This document shows positions 50,758-59,700 of a stretch of 64,000 bases of DNA, piece by piece. Position numbers and translations under genes: made by a program. Below the pieces are notes generated by a model, which saw nothing but the letters and a program-made list of their open reading frames with translations, did not search any database and was not told where the DNA came from. Source of the stretch: Nocardia aurantia (lineage in GTDB: Bacteria; Actinomycetota; Actinomycetes; Mycobacteriales; Mycobacteriaceae); contig NZ_WEGI01000003.1 of assembly GCF_009604425.1 (NCBI RefSeq), forward strand, positions 310,001 through 374,000, written 5' to 3'. How positions within the stretch are numbered: the first letter of the stretch is position 1; the number at the start of each line of letters is the position of its first letter.

Positions 50758-52299
50758 ATGAATCTGGCCGACTTGACCCGCTATTGGGGCAGAGCCCGGC
50801 CGCGGCAGCAGGCGATCGTGTTCGGGGACACGGCGCAGACCTGGGCCGAACTGGACGCGGTCACCGATGCCCTCGCCCGCGGCCTGGCCGCGCGCGGCGT
50901 GCGCAAGGGCGACCGGGTCGCCGTCATGATGCTCAACCGTCCCGAGCTCGCGCACGTCATCGTGGCGACCCTGAAGCTGGGCGCGGTCAGCGTGCCGCTC
51001 AACTTCCGGCTCACCGCACGGGAACTCGCGCCGCTGCTGGTCGACGCCGCCCCGCGGGTGGTCGTCGTGGAGGACGACCTGTCCGCGCTGCTCGAGGCGG
51101 GCGCCGCGCAGACGGAGTTCGAGATCTACAGCGTCGACGGTGATTCCCATCGGCCGTACCCGAGCCTGCTCGATCCCGGCGCCGCGCCGGTGGTCGAGAT
51201 CGCCGGCGACGATCCGGCCTTCATCTGCTACACCTCCGGCACCACCGGCGTGCAGAAGGGTGCGGTCATCACGCATCGCAGCGCCATCGCACCCGGCATC
51301 TCGCAAACGGTCAGCTACGGCTTCACCGCCCGCGATCGCGTGCTGTGCTCGGCGCCGCTGGTCTACACCGGCTCGGTGCTGTCGGTGTTCATGCAACTGG
51401 TCGTCGTGCCCGGCGCCACCATGGTGCTGCTGCGCGAGTACGACCCGGAGATCGCGCTCGACACCTTCGAGCGGGAACGGATCACCGCGACCACCACTGT
51501 CCCGGTGATCTGGGAACGGATGACCACCCTGCCGGGATTCGGCAAGCGGAAGCTCGCGAACTTCACCTTCGCCGCCACCGGCGGCGCGCCGGTGAGCGCG
51601 GATCTGCTGGAATGCTATCGCCGCCAGGGTATTCCGCTCACCCAGGTGTACGGCCTGACCGAGGCGTCCGGCATGGTGGCCAGCCTGACCTATGAGGACG
51701 CGCTGTCCCGGCCGGGTTTCACCGGCCGCGCGCTGGTCGGCACGCGGGTCCGCATCGGCGAGCCGGGCGAGCACACGCCGCCGGGCGAGGTCGGCGAGAT
51801 CCTGGTGCACGGCGAGCACGTCATGCGGGAGTACTGGAACCGGCCGGAGGCCACCGCCGCGGCGCTGACCGACGGCTGGCTGCGCACCGGCGACCTCGGC
51901 CTGCAGGACGAGGACGGCTTCCTGAAGATCGTCGACCGCAGCAAGGACATGCTGATCTCCGGCGGCCTGAACGTCTATCCCGCCGAGATCGAGCAGGTGC
52001 TGCACGGTATCGAGGGGCTGGTCGATCTCGCGGTCATCGGCGTCACCGACGACCGCTGGGGCGAGGTGCCGATGGTCGTGTTCCACAGCGCCCGGCCGTC
52101 CGCCGAGGTGGCCGCCGACATCGCCGCCGTGGCCGCGGTGAACCTGGCCACGTTCAAGCGGCCCAAGCACGCCGTCGAACTCGGCGAGCCGCTGCCCCGC
52201 ACCTTCTCCGGGAAGCTGGCCAAACCGGCGCTGCGGCAACGCTTCCCGGCCGCACCGGCCGAGGCGGTCCCGCTGGACGCGGCGCCTGTGCAGCCCTGA
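50758..52299 (+). CDS. Acyl-CoA synthetase (FadD-like AMP-forming ligase)
   Basis: A 513-residue ANL-superfamily ligase: P-loop-like FICYTSGTTGVQKG, A5-type VYGLTEASGM, hinge motif GDLGLQDEDGFLKIVDRSKDM, and the catalytic lysine near the end in PRTFSGKLAK. It activates a carboxylic acid as acyl-AMP and makes the CoA ester. ATG 50758 has GAGGAG upstream. It is first in an operon with an SDR and an ALDH. Its position suggests it starts the pathway by activating the acid substrate, or re-activates an acid made by the ALDH. Confidence 0.94.
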   Translation: MNLADLTRYWGRARPRQQAIVFGDTAQTWAELDAVTDALARGLAARGVRKGDRVAVMMLNRPELAHVIVATLKLGAVSVPLNFRLTARELAPLLVDAAPRVVVVEDDLSALLEAGAAQTEFEIYSVDGDSHRPYPSLLDPGAAPVVEIAGDDPAFICYTSGTTGVQKGAVITHRSAIAPGISQTVSYGFTARDRVLCSAPLVYTGSVLSVFMQLVVVPGATMVLLREYDPEIALDTFERERITATTTVPVIWERMTTLPGFGKRKLANFTFAATGGAPVSADLLECYRRQGIPLTQVYGLTEASGMVASLTYEDALSRPGFTGRALVGTRVRIGEPGEHTPPGEVGEILVHGEHVMREYWNRPEATAAALTDGWLRTGDLGLQDEDGFLKIVDRSKDMLISGGLNVYPAEIEQVLHGIEGLVDLAVIGVTDDRWGEVPMVVFHSARPSAEVAADIAAVAAVNLATFKRPKHAVELGEPLPRTFSGKLAKPALRQRFPAAPAEAVPLDAAPVQP

Positions 52300-52398
52300 A
52301 CCACCGCGGCGTCGGTGCGCCGCACCCGAGTCGCGATCCGCACGGCGCGCGGGCCATGGCCCGCGACATCCGAAACATGCAGAAAGAGTAGGTATTTC

Positions 52399-53223
52399 GT
52401 GAAGAGACTGTCCGGCAAGGTCGCGTTCGTCACCGGTGTGGCGCGGGGACAGGGCCGTTCCCACGCGGTCCGGATGGCCGAGGAGGGCGCGTCGATCATC
52501 GGCATGGACATCTGTGCCCAGATCCCCAGCGTGTTCTACCCGATGGCCACCGAGGAGGATCTCGCCGAGACCGAGCGCCTGGTGAAGGCGGCCGGCGGCG
52601 ACATCCTCACCTCCGTCGGCGATGTGCGCGATCGGGCCGCCGTACAGCGCGCCCACGACGCGGGCGTCGAACGCTTCGGCGGGGTGGACATCCTGGTCCC
52701 GAACGCGGGCATCATGCCCGTGATCGACCAGGGCGTCGAGCCGCAGGCCTGGCACGACGCGGTGGACACCATGCTCACCGGCGTGTGGCACGTCCTGGAC
52801 ATCGCGGTCCCGGGCATGATCGAACGCGGTGCGGGCGGCTCCATCTCGATCATCAGCTCCGCGGCGGGCCTGACCAGCATGGGGCTCAACACCTTTCCCG
52901 GTCAGGCCGGCTACTCCGCGGCCAAGCACGGTGTCGTCGGCCTGATGCGGCTGTACTCGAAACAGCTTGCCAAGCATTCGATCCGGGTCAATTCGATCCA
53001 CCCCACCGGCGTGAACACCCCGATGGTGGCGAACGCCGAATACGGCGCCTTCGTCAACTCACATCCCGAGGTCGCGAGCGACGAGGCCTACAAGAACCCG
53101 ATGCCCGTCGAGCTGATCGAGGCCGTGGACGTGTCCAACGCCGTGGTCTTTCTCGCCTCCGACGAGGCCCGCTACATCACCGGCGTGACCCTTCCGGTCG
53201 ACGCCGGCTACCAGAATCGCTGA
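52399..53223 (+). CDS. Mycofactocin-type short-chain dehydrogenase
   Basis: A 274-residue SDR with the marks of the mycofactocin-coupled subfamily: GKVAFVTGVARGQGRSHAV, a long insert after beta2 (GMDICAQIPSVFYPMATEED, then LAETERLV), NAGI and YSAAKHGVV. In that family NAD is bound tightly and mycofactocin is the outside electron carrier. It starts at GTG 52399 with a weak SD. It probably oxidises a secondary alcohol produced by a Rieske oxygenase. It lies between the ligase and ALDH genes on the same strand. The mycofactocin biosynthesis genes are not in this window. Confidence 0.92.
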   Translation: MKRLSGKVAFVTGVARGQGRSHAVRMAEEGASIIGMDICAQIPSVFYPMATEEDLAETERLVKAAGGDILTSVGDVRDRAAVQRAHDAGVERFGGVDILVPNAGIMPVIDQGVEPQAWHDAVDTMLTGVWHVLDIAVPGMIERGAGGSISIISSAAGLTSMGLNTFPGQAGYSAAKHGVVGLMRLYSKQLAKHSIRVNSIHPTGVNTPMVANAEYGAFVNSHPEVASDEAYKNPMPVELIEAVDVSNAVVFLASDEARYITGVTLPVDAGYQNR

Positions 53224-53239
53224 CGAGGAGCACAACACG

Positions 53240-54733
53240 ATGACTGTCGACACGGCGCCCGCCGCGGCGCCCGAAATCGCCTCCCGGGAACGGGTTTTCA
53301 TCGGCGGCCGGTGGGCCGAGTCGTCCGGTGACGAGTGGATCGACGTGATCGATCCGTGGAGCGAACAGCGGGTCGCCCGCGTGCGCAGCGCCACCACCGA
53401 GGACGTGCGCCGCGCGGTGGCCGCGGCCCGCGCGTCCTTCGACGAGGGCTCCTGGGCGCGCACCCCGATCGCCGAGCGCGCCGACGTCCTGGACGCCATC
53501 GCGGACCGATTGGCCGCGCGCACCGCGGAATTGACCGCGATCGGCGTGGTCGAGGTCGGCATCCCGGTCTCGGTGAGCGGTCCCACCCAGCAGATGACCG
53601 CCGAATTGTTCCGCGCGGTCGCCGCCGAGGCCCGCAAGGTTCGCCTGCGTGAGGACCGCACCCGCGCCGACGGCGGCATCTCCCGGATCCTGAAGGAGCC
53701 GGCCGGTGTGGTGGCCGCGATCATCCCGTGGAACGGCCCCATCGGCACCATCGCGTTCAAGCTGGCGCCCGCCCTCGCCGCCGGGTGCTCGGTGGTGCTC
53801 AAGGCCGCCCCGGACGCGCCCTTGTCGCCCAGCGTGTTCGCCGACGTGATCGCGGAACTCGTTGCCGAGCAGCGCATTCCGGAGGGCGTGGTGAGCGTGC
53901 TGGTCGCCGACCGCGAGGTCTCCGAGTCCCTGGTGACCGATCCGGGGGTGGACCGCATCACCTTCACCGGCTCGACCGCCGCCGGACGCCGGATCATGTC
54001 CCTGGCCGGCGAGCGGATCGCCCGTGTCGCACTGGAACTCGGCGGCAAGTCCGCCGCGATCATTCTCGACGACGCGGACCTGAACCACGTGGTGCAGTCG
54101 CTGCCGATGGGTGGCTGTATGCAGTCCGGCCAGGCGTGCATCGCCCTCACCCGGGTGCTGGTCTCCCGAGCCCGTCACGACGAGGTGGTGGCCACCCTCG
54201 CCGCCGCCTACGCCGCCCTGCCGATCGGAAACCCGTGGGAGCCGGTCAATTTCCTGGGCCCGCTGGCCGGCGCCCGTCACCTCGAGCGGGTGGAGAGCTA
54301 CATCGAATCCGCGAAGGCCGACGGCGCGACCGTGGTCTACGGCGGCGGCCGCCCCGAGGGGGTCACCCACGGCTACTTCGTGCAGCCCACTCTCCTCGAC
54401 GGCGTCCGCAACGACATGCGCGTCGCCCAGGAGGAGGTCTTCGGCCCGGTGATCTCGGTGATCACCTACGAGGACGAGGACGACGCCGTCGCGATCGCCA
54501 ACGATTCGATCTACGGCCTGTCCGGCGCGGTCTACACCGAGGACCTGGAGCGCGGATACGCTCTGGCCCAACGGATCCGGACCGGCACGGTGAGCGTCAA
54601 CGGCGCGGTCATCGACTTCACCCTGCCGTTCGGCGGCTACAAGCAGTCCGGTGTCGGCCGCGAGGGCGGACCCGAGGGCCTCGAGGAGTACTTCGAGACC
54701 AAGACGGTGCACATGCCCGCCCCGGCGACGTAG
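53240..54733 (+). CDS. Aldehyde dehydrogenase (second copy)
   Basis: A 497-residue NAD(P)+-dependent ALDH: IIPWNGPIGTIAFKLAPALAA, FTGSTAAGRRI, LELGGKSAAIIL with catalytic Glu, and nucleophile Cys in GGCMQSGQACIAL. The C-terminus ends FETKTVHMPAPAT. It begins 16 bases after the SDR stop and closes the operon. Together the SDR and ALDH could take an alcohol to an aldehyde and then to an acid, which the ligase then activates. It shares only general family resemblance with the ALDH at 42301. Confidence 0.94.
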   Translation: MTVDTAPAAAPEIASRERVFIGGRWAESSGDEWIDVIDPWSEQRVARVRSATTEDVRRAVAAARASFDEGSWARTPIAERADVLDAIADRLAARTAELTAIGVVEVGIPVSVSGPTQQMTAELFRAVAAEARKVRLREDRTRADGGISRILKEPAGVVAAIIPWNGPIGTIAFKLAPALAAGCSVVLKAAPDAPLSPSVFADVIAELVAEQRIPEGVVSVLVADREVSESLVTDPGVDRITFTGSTAAGRRIMSLAGERIARVALELGGKSAAIILDDADLNHVVQSLPMGGCMQSGQACIALTRVLVSRARHDEVVATLAAAYAALPIGNPWEPVNFLGPLAGARHLERVESYIESAKADGATVVYGGGRPEGVTHGYFVQPTLLDGVRNDMRVAQEEVFGPVISVITYEDEDDAVAIANDSIYGLSGAVYTEDLERGYALAQRIRTGTVSVNGAVIDFTLPFGGYKQSGVGREGGPEGLEEYFETKTVHMPAPAT

Positions 54734-54746
54734 TTCGTCAGCCGGT

Positions 54747-54766
54747 CGGTTCCCGGAATCGAACCG
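54747..54766. terminator. Short hairpin after the second ALDH gene
   Basis: CGGTTC (54747-54752) and GAACCG (54761-54766) with an 8-base loop, 14 bases after the ALDH stop and just before the convergent FMN reductase remnant. Confidence 0.4.
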
Positions 54767-54772
54767 CCCCGT

Positions 54773-55180
54773 TCATCCGGGGTAGGGCTCGCCGCGCCGG
54801 GCGACGCGCAATGCGCTTGCCCACCACAGCAATTGCCGTGTCATGGTGTGCAGCGCCCGGCCTGCGGCGTGGTCCGGATACTCCGCTTCCGGGTCGGCCG
54901 CGGGCCCCCAGGGGTTGTGCAGGCTGACCGTGTCGCGGACGGTGACGGTGTGGAGTTCGGCGAAGACCACGCGCAGTGCCTCGACCGCGCGTAGCCCGCC
55001 GGACATTCCGCCGTAGGACACGAATCCGACGGCCTTGCCCCGCCACTGGTCTCGTACCGCGTCGATCGCGGTTTTCAGCGGACCGGGGAAGCTGTGGTTG
55101 TACTCGGGGGTGATCACGATGACGGCGTCGGCGTGGCCGATCCGTTCGGCGAACGCGGCGACGTCGGGGTGGCCGTCCAT
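54773..55180 (-). pseudogene. N-terminally truncated NADPH-dependent FMN reductase
   Basis: The 135-residue frame matches the C-terminal two thirds of NADPH-dependent FMN/quinone reductases: DAVIVITPEYNHSFPGPLKTAID, then WRGKAVGFVSYGG, then MSGGLRAVEALR. The N-terminal flavin-phosphate loop and about the first 60-70 residues are missing. The frame begins exactly where an MFS remnant in another frame ends, so one deletion probably joined the two. Without the FMN-binding start it should not be active. Confidence 0.7.
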
Positions 55181-55208
55181 GCCACGCGGAGGTTGTCGTC
55201 GGTGTCCA

Positions 55209-55838
55209 TACTGTGCCTTCCTGTGCGGTTTCGGCGCCGGATGTGTTGCGGCGGCGGCGTTCCACGCGGTGCAGCCAGGCGGTTGCCGCGGTTGTCAGCA
55301 CGCTGAGGGCGATCAGCGATCCCGCACCGAGGCGGAGCTGAAACCACAACGGCAGCAACAGAACCGGGCCGGTCATGCCGGCGCCGCCGAGCAGCGCAGC
55401 GGCCAGACTCGGCGCCATCGCCGGTTCGGCGGCCAAGCGCAGCCGCAGCACCGGGTGCGTGCCGCGCAGCGACCACCGGACGAACATCGCGCGCGCGGCC
55501 AGCCCGGTGGCCAGGAGGATCGGGTACAGCGGTCCGCTCGCGCTGCCGGGCGTGCCGAGTGCGGTGAGCGCGTAGACCACCAGCGGCAGCCCGAGCGATA
55601 TCAGTCCCAGTCCCGGCCAGTCCATGCGCGGCGGCGTCTGCCGCTCACCGCGGGGCACGAGCCACAGTCCCAGCGCCATGGCGAGCGCACCGATCGGCAC
55701 GTTCAGCCAGAACAGCGCGGGCCAGGAGAAGCGGGCCAGCATCAACCCGCCGACGCTGGGCCCGACGATCGGGGCGAGCCCGACGACCAGGCCGAGCATG
55801 CCCATCATCCGGCCCAGCCGCTGCGGCCGACCGCCAGG
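55209..55838 (-). pseudogene. Remnant of an MFS (DHA2-type) exporter, truncated at both ends
   Basis: This frame encodes a middle part of a DHA2 exporter: RLGRMMGMLG, helix-5 motif C (LAPIVGPSVGGLML), FWLNVPIGALAMALGLWLVP, then helices up to PVLLLPLWFQLRLGAG. It then jumps to ALSVLTTAATAWLHRVE, which looks like a terminal helix. Helices 1-4 are missing and several late helices appear deleted. The frame has no stop of its own before it enters the FMN reductase remnant. It is a dead gene. Confidence 0.6.
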
Positions 55839-55876
55839 CCGATGACCGTCTGGCCCGCCCGGTCAAGATCGTCCGC

Positions 55877-56083
55877 GTGGCACAGCGAGTCGGCCTTTCC
55901 GTCGCCGAGATCCGCGACCGCATGGCCGGCCTGCCCGAGAACAGCCGCGACATCACCATCGACGACTTCCTCCGGCTACGCCACGGTCTGGAACAGGAGG
56001 CACACGAACGCATCCGGGCACTGACCGCCGTCCTCGACGATCTCGCCACCGACCGGGAACTCTGCGAGATCCCGCCGAAGTAG
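55877..56083 (+). pseudogene. C-terminal remnant of a MerR-family regulator
   Basis: The 68-residue frame reads VAQRVGLSVAEIRDRMAGLP, then the coiled dimerisation helix (EQEAHERIRALTAVLDDLATD). This matches the part after the HTH in SoxR/CueR-like MerR proteins. The DNA-binding N-terminus is absent, and the upstream sequence belongs to the reversed MFS remnant. No C-terminal cysteine cluster is present. It is presumed non-functional. Confidence 0.5.
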
Positions 56084-56362
56084 GCGATCGGTGCTCGACG
56101 GTGAACCGGGATACATTGAGCGACAAAGAAACCGGCGATATTCGTTCCGGTCGGTTGATGGCGGTGACCGGCGGTGCCTGTCTCCGTCGACTCGTGAATC
56201 CGGTCGGCTCTGCGAGGATTCGGTCGAGAGCGAATTCGTCGCGCAGTACGTGGGCGGCCTCGTTCGCGGAATGTAGAGTCGGCTGCGGCACAGCGTGTTT
56301 GACGTCGATTTCGCGGCTGCGGTGCGGTTGTGCCGACCATCGAGCACGATCGGGAGTGAGAT

Positions 56363-57184
56363 ATGTTCGCAGTGACCGGAGCCACCGGCAACGTCGGCTC
56401 GGAGGTGGTGGCGACGCTCCTCGCCGCGGGCGAACCGGTGCGGGCGGTGGTTCGCGATCCGGTGAATGCGAATGTGCCCGCCGCGGCCGAGGTGGTCGCC
56501 GGAGATCTGACCGCGCCCGGGACTCTCGGCGACGCCTTCGCCGGGGTTCGAGCCGCTTTCGTACTTCCGGGATATCCGGGCGTCGTCGCGGCCGCGGCGC
56601 GGGCCGGGGTCGGCCACATCGTGCTGCTGTCCGGCACGGCGGCCGCGACCGGACACGAAACCAACGCCGTCACCCGGTACATGGCGGCCGCCGAACAGGA
56701 GTTGATCGACTCGGCCGCGTCGTGGACGATCGTGCGCCCGGTGGCCTTCATGTCGAACGCGCTGCGCTGGCTACCCCAGTTGCGGGCCGGTGACGAAGTG
56801 CGCGTGCAGTTTCCGTCGATCGCGCTCGCCTGCCTGGATCCCGCGGACCTCGGTGCGGTCGCGGCCCGGGCCCTGTCGACCGACGCCTTCCGCGGCGAGA
56901 TTCTCTGGCCGACCGGCCCGGAGGCGCTGCTGCCCGCCGAACAGCTCGCGATCCTCGGCCGGGCACTGGGACGGGATCTGCGCGCCGTGCCGCTCACCGA
57001 CGACCAGACCCGCGCCGAACTGCTGGAAACGACACCGCCGGCCTACGTCGACGCATTCTTCGACTTCTACGTCGGCGGCGCCATCGACGAGACCACGGTC
57101 CGCGACACCGTGCAAACCGTGACCGGCCGCCCGGCCCGCACCTTCGCCGACTGGGCCGCGAAAAACGCCGACCGATTTCGTTGA
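56363..57184 (+). CDS. NmrA-like NAD(P)-binding protein
   Basis: A 273-residue atypical SDR of the NmrA/HSCARG type. The cofactor loop is TGATGNVGSEVV, and an Arg-containing VVRDP follows beta2, favouring NADP(H). The tyrosine/lysine pair of classical SDRs is not conserved. Such proteins are quinone reductases or redox-sensing binding proteins. GGAGTGAG precedes ATG 56363. The 279 bases upstream (56084-56362) hold no gene I can support. It converges on a GNAT gene. Confidence 0.88.
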   Translation: MFAVTGATGNVGSEVVATLLAAGEPVRAVVRDPVNANVPAAAEVVAGDLTAPGTLGDAFAGVRAAFVLPGYPGVVAAAARAGVGHIVLLSGTAAATGHETNAVTRYMAAAEQELIDSAASWTIVRPVAFMSNALRWLPQLRAGDEVRVQFPSIALACLDPADLGAVAARALSTDAFRGEILWPTGPEALLPAEQLAILGRALGRDLRAVPLTDDQTRAELLETTPPAYVDAFFDFYVGGAIDETTVRDTVQTVTGRPARTFADWAAKNADRFR

Positions 57185-57190
57185 TTCGGC

Positions 57191-57210
57191 GATCCGGCCT
57201 GTGCCGGATC
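57191..57210 (+). terminator. Perfect hairpin after the NmrA-like gene
   Basis: GATCCGGC (57191-57198) and GCCGGATC (57203-57210) with loop CTGT, seven bases after the stop. Confidence 0.7.
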
Positions 57211-57247
57211 ACAGTTGCGGATACGTTCCGGCGCAACGGATCCGGAC

Positions 57248-57267
57248 CGGCAGGTGACGTCCTGCCG
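57248..57267 (-). terminator. Hairpin after the GNAT gene (minus strand)
   Basis: CGGCAGG (57248-57254) and CCTGCCG (57261-57267) form a perfect 7-bp stem with a 6-base loop immediately past the GNAT stop on the minus strand. Confidence 0.6.
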
Positions 57268-57726
57268 TCAGAACTGTCTGCCGAGCAGGCGACGACCGTC
57301 GTCGTGGAAACCGCGCTTGCGATAATAGGCGAACAGGTGCCCGACGTCGCGACCGTTCGGCGCCACGACCAGTTCCAGGCTCCGGCAACCTCGTTCGCGC
57401 GCCCAGGCGATGCTGTCGTCGATCAGCCGGCCCGCCAGTCCCGCACGCCGTGCCTCCGGCACCACGAACAGATCGTCGAGGACGGCGATGGGCCCGCTTT
57501 CCAGGCCGAAACCGGTTGTGGTGACGGCGTAGCCGAGCAGCCGATCCCCGGAATCCACTACGGCGACTCGCGCCGTGGGCGAGGCCAGCAGCGTCGCGAG
57601 ATTGCCGGCCAGATTCTGCTCGTCGCAACCGGATCCGGTCTCGGTGTAGAACGCGACGGCCAAGGCCGCCACAGCGGCCGGGTCGATCGGGCCGGCGGCC
57701 CGCACAGTCGGAGATGACGTCGTCAT
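57268..57726 (-). CDS. GNAT-family N-acetyltransferase
   Basis: A 152-residue single-domain GNAT. The acetyl-CoA site is LDDLFVVPEARRAGLAGRL, followed by IAWARERGCRSLELVVAPN and FYRKRGF-like YYRKRGFHDDGR. The substrate is unknown. It stands alone, converging with the NmrA-like gene and on the same strand as the cupin gene but after a 61-base gap. The N-terminus starts with the short tail MTTSSPTVRAAGP. Confidence 0.9.
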   Translation of the reverse strand: MTTSSPTVRAAGPIDPAAVAALAVAFYTETGSGCDEQNLAGNLATLLASPTARVAVVDSGDRLLGYAVTTTGFGLESGPIAVLDDLFVVPEARRAGLAGRLIDDSIAWARERGCRSLELVVAPNGRDVGHLFAYYRKRGFHDDGRRLLGRQF

Positions 57727-57787
57727 ACTCGCAGTACATTCGACCGATCCGGTTCCGACAACCGATTTTGCCCGGCGTGCCCGCCGC

Positions 57788-58321
57788 TCAGGCCGGGGGC
57801 CGCCTGCTGATGATGACCGGCTTCACTTCGGTCGGCAGGTTGTCGAACGTCGACACCGGGACGCCGAACGATGCGGCGAGAACGTGGCGGGGCAGGCTGT
57901 TCACCGTGCCCACGATGCCGATGTCGTCGTTGGGTTCCTGGGTGCTCGTGTTGAACACGACCAGCACCTCGAGCGGATCGGTGTCGCTGACGTTCTCGAA
58001 ATAGTGGAAGAAGCCCTGCGGGGCGAACACCAGGTCGTCGGGGCCGGCCTCGAAGGTCTCGTTGCGGTAGTCGCCGTCGGGATGGGTGCCCAGGACCGTC
58101 CACCGGGCCCGGCCGGCGATCACATAGTTCAGTTCCCAGGCCGTCGGGTGCCAGTGCGGCTCGCGGATGCCGCCGCCCTCGAGCCGGATCCGATACACCG
58201 ACCCTTCCTGGTCGCGGAGCACCGGGAAATTCCGCTCGTGAGCGCCCTTCAACGTGCCCACATCGAATTCGTTGGGTGCCGCTTCCGCGAAGCGGAACAG
58301 ATACGAACTGTTCTCGGTCAT
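57788..58321 (-). CDS. Single-domain cupin, oxalate-decarboxylase-like half
   Basis: A 177-residue cupin. Motif 1 reads REPHWHPTAWELNYVIAG (His, His, Glu metal ligands), and motif 2 lies in PQGFFHYFENV with the fourth histidine. The sequence resembles one half of bicupin oxalate decarboxylase or spherulin-like proteins, so metal binding is likely but the substrate is unknown. It is divergent from the XRE-ImmA/IrrE gene across 220 bases. Confidence 0.9.
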   Translation of the reverse strand: MTENSSYLFRFAEAAPNEFDVGTLKGAHERNFPVLRDQEGSVYRIRLEGGGIREPHWHPTAWELNYVIAGRARWTVLGTHPDGDYRNETFEAGPDDLVFAPQGFFHYFENVSDTDPLEVLVVFNTSTQEPNDDIGIVGTVNSLPRHVLAASFGVPVSTFDNLPTEVKPVIISRRPPA

Positions 58322-58501
58322 GCGGGCAACCTTCCGGTCACGGTGACTGAACAGGTACCTCGCCCCGGCGGATCGGAAGAGCCGCTCATCAGGGCGGACT
58401 TGTCGGCGGGAACAATACCGGAGGGCCAGGGTCGCGGCCGCGGTCGTGACCGGATGGTTCTCTTCTCCAGAGGAACGCAGGGGCGCAGTAGTTCCCGAGG
58501 C

Positions 58502-58524
58502 CGTGTTGCGAAAATCGCAACACG
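58502..58524. promoter_or_regulatory. 23-bp perfect palindrome upstream of the XRE-ImmA/IrrE gene
   Basis: CGTGTTGCGA-AAA-TCGCAACACG has 10-bp perfect arms and ends 17 bases before the start codon at 58542. It is an obvious operator for the XRE domain encoded directly downstream. Confidence 0.82.
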
Positions 58525-58541
58525 CGGGTTACTGTTCACGC

Positions 58542-59693
58542 ATGGCGGCCGACATCATTGCGTCCCGGGTCCGAGAGGTGATCGTCCGCAGTGGGCTGTC
58601 CGACCGGCAGTTTGCTGGTCGGGTCGGTCTCGATCCACCGAAGCTGTCGAAGTCCTTGGCTGGGCAGCGCAAGTTCACCTCACTCGATCTGACGAGGATT
58701 GCGGAGTTCGGCAGAGTCAGCCTGGACTGGCTCCTGGGAGTCGATGTGCCGCTTCCCGCTGTGGCCGCCCGGCAGGTCACCGGGCATATCGGGCGTAAGC
58801 CGGCGGACCGGGCCATCGAACGCGCGACAGAACTGGCCAGGCGCCGCGCGGGTTTGGTGAAGCTGGGGTACGAACATCTCCCCACCGGCTGGGTGCGGCC
58901 ATCCATCCTGGCCGACCCGGTCGCCGCCGGTGAGAACCTCGCCTGCGCGGCACTCGAGTATCTGGGGATCGACCGCATCTCGTCGATCGACGACAACGAC
59001 CTCATCGATGCCATCGAGCGGCGTTTTGCCGTAGATATCGCCGTCGAGGATTTCGACGGCGATTTCGACGGCCTGACGTGGCGTCACGAGAATGTGCATC
59101 TGATTCTCATCGCCACGTCCCGCGTGCCCGGCCGTCGGCGCTTCACCTTGGCACACGAGTTGGCTCATCTGCTCGCCGAAGATGATCAGGGCCTCGTCGT
59201 CGATGTCGAGCAGGGTCCGCAGCGGCCGCAGTCCGAAGTTCGGGCGAACGCTTTCGCGGCGAGTTTCCTGATGCCCGAACGGGAGGTGCGGGAACTTCTC
59301 GGCCCGGATGAGATCGGGGAACGCGATTTCGCCCAATTGGCGTGGAAGATGCGGGTCACGGTCCGGACTTTGAGCTTCCGGCTGTACAACCTGAACATGA
59401 TCAACCGGCAACAGCGGGAGCGATTCGGTGGAATTCGGACCACCGACGCCGTCCGGGTGATAGAGCAGGGTGCGGTCTTCTCGAACTGGATTAAATACAG
59501 TCAGCAGAGACGACTGCCGAAGCTACTGGTCGAAGACAGTTGGCAAGCTTACCTGGACGGTGCGACCACACTGCGCCCCTTCGCCAGCCTGATCGACGCG
59601 GACGTCGATGACCTGCGAGCCGACCTCGAAGCCACATGGAGCCAGCCGGAGTCGTTCATGCCCGACGGCGCCGGCGACAGCTCGAAAATGTGA
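58542..59693 (+). CDS. XRE HTH fused to ImmA/IrrE metallopeptidase
   Basis: A 383-residue protein. Residues about 5-70 are an XRE helix-turn-helix (LSDRQFAGRVGLDPPKLSKSLA). Residues about 140-260 are the ImmA/IrrE (COG2856) zinc peptidase with HELAH at 205-209 and the third ligand in EVRANAFAASFLMP (Glu232). The remaining about 120 residues are a regulatory tail. Proteins like this repress their own operon and cleave a partner or themselves on induction, as ImmA does in ICEBs1. The ATG is close to the perfect palindrome. It is 7 bases upstream of a PIN-like gene. The pair resembles a toxin-antitoxin or stress-switch unit. Confidence 0.9.
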   Translation: MAADIIASRVREVIVRSGLSDRQFAGRVGLDPPKLSKSLAGQRKFTSLDLTRIAEFGRVSLDWLLGVDVPLPAVAARQVTGHIGRKPADRAIERATELARRRAGLVKLGYEHLPTGWVRPSILADPVAAGENLACAALEYLGIDRISSIDDNDLIDAIERRFAVDIAVEDFDGDFDGLTWRHENVHLILIATSRVPGRRRFTLAHELAHLLAEDDQGLVVDVEQGPQRPQSEVRANAFAASFLMPEREVRELLGPDEIGERDFAQLAWKMRVTVRTLSFRLYNLNMINRQQRERFGGIRTTDAVRVIEQGAVFSNWIKYSQQRRLPKLLVEDSWQAYLDGATTLRPFASLIDADVDDLRADLEATWSQPESFMPDGAGDSSKM

Positions 59694-59700
59694 GGTCGGA

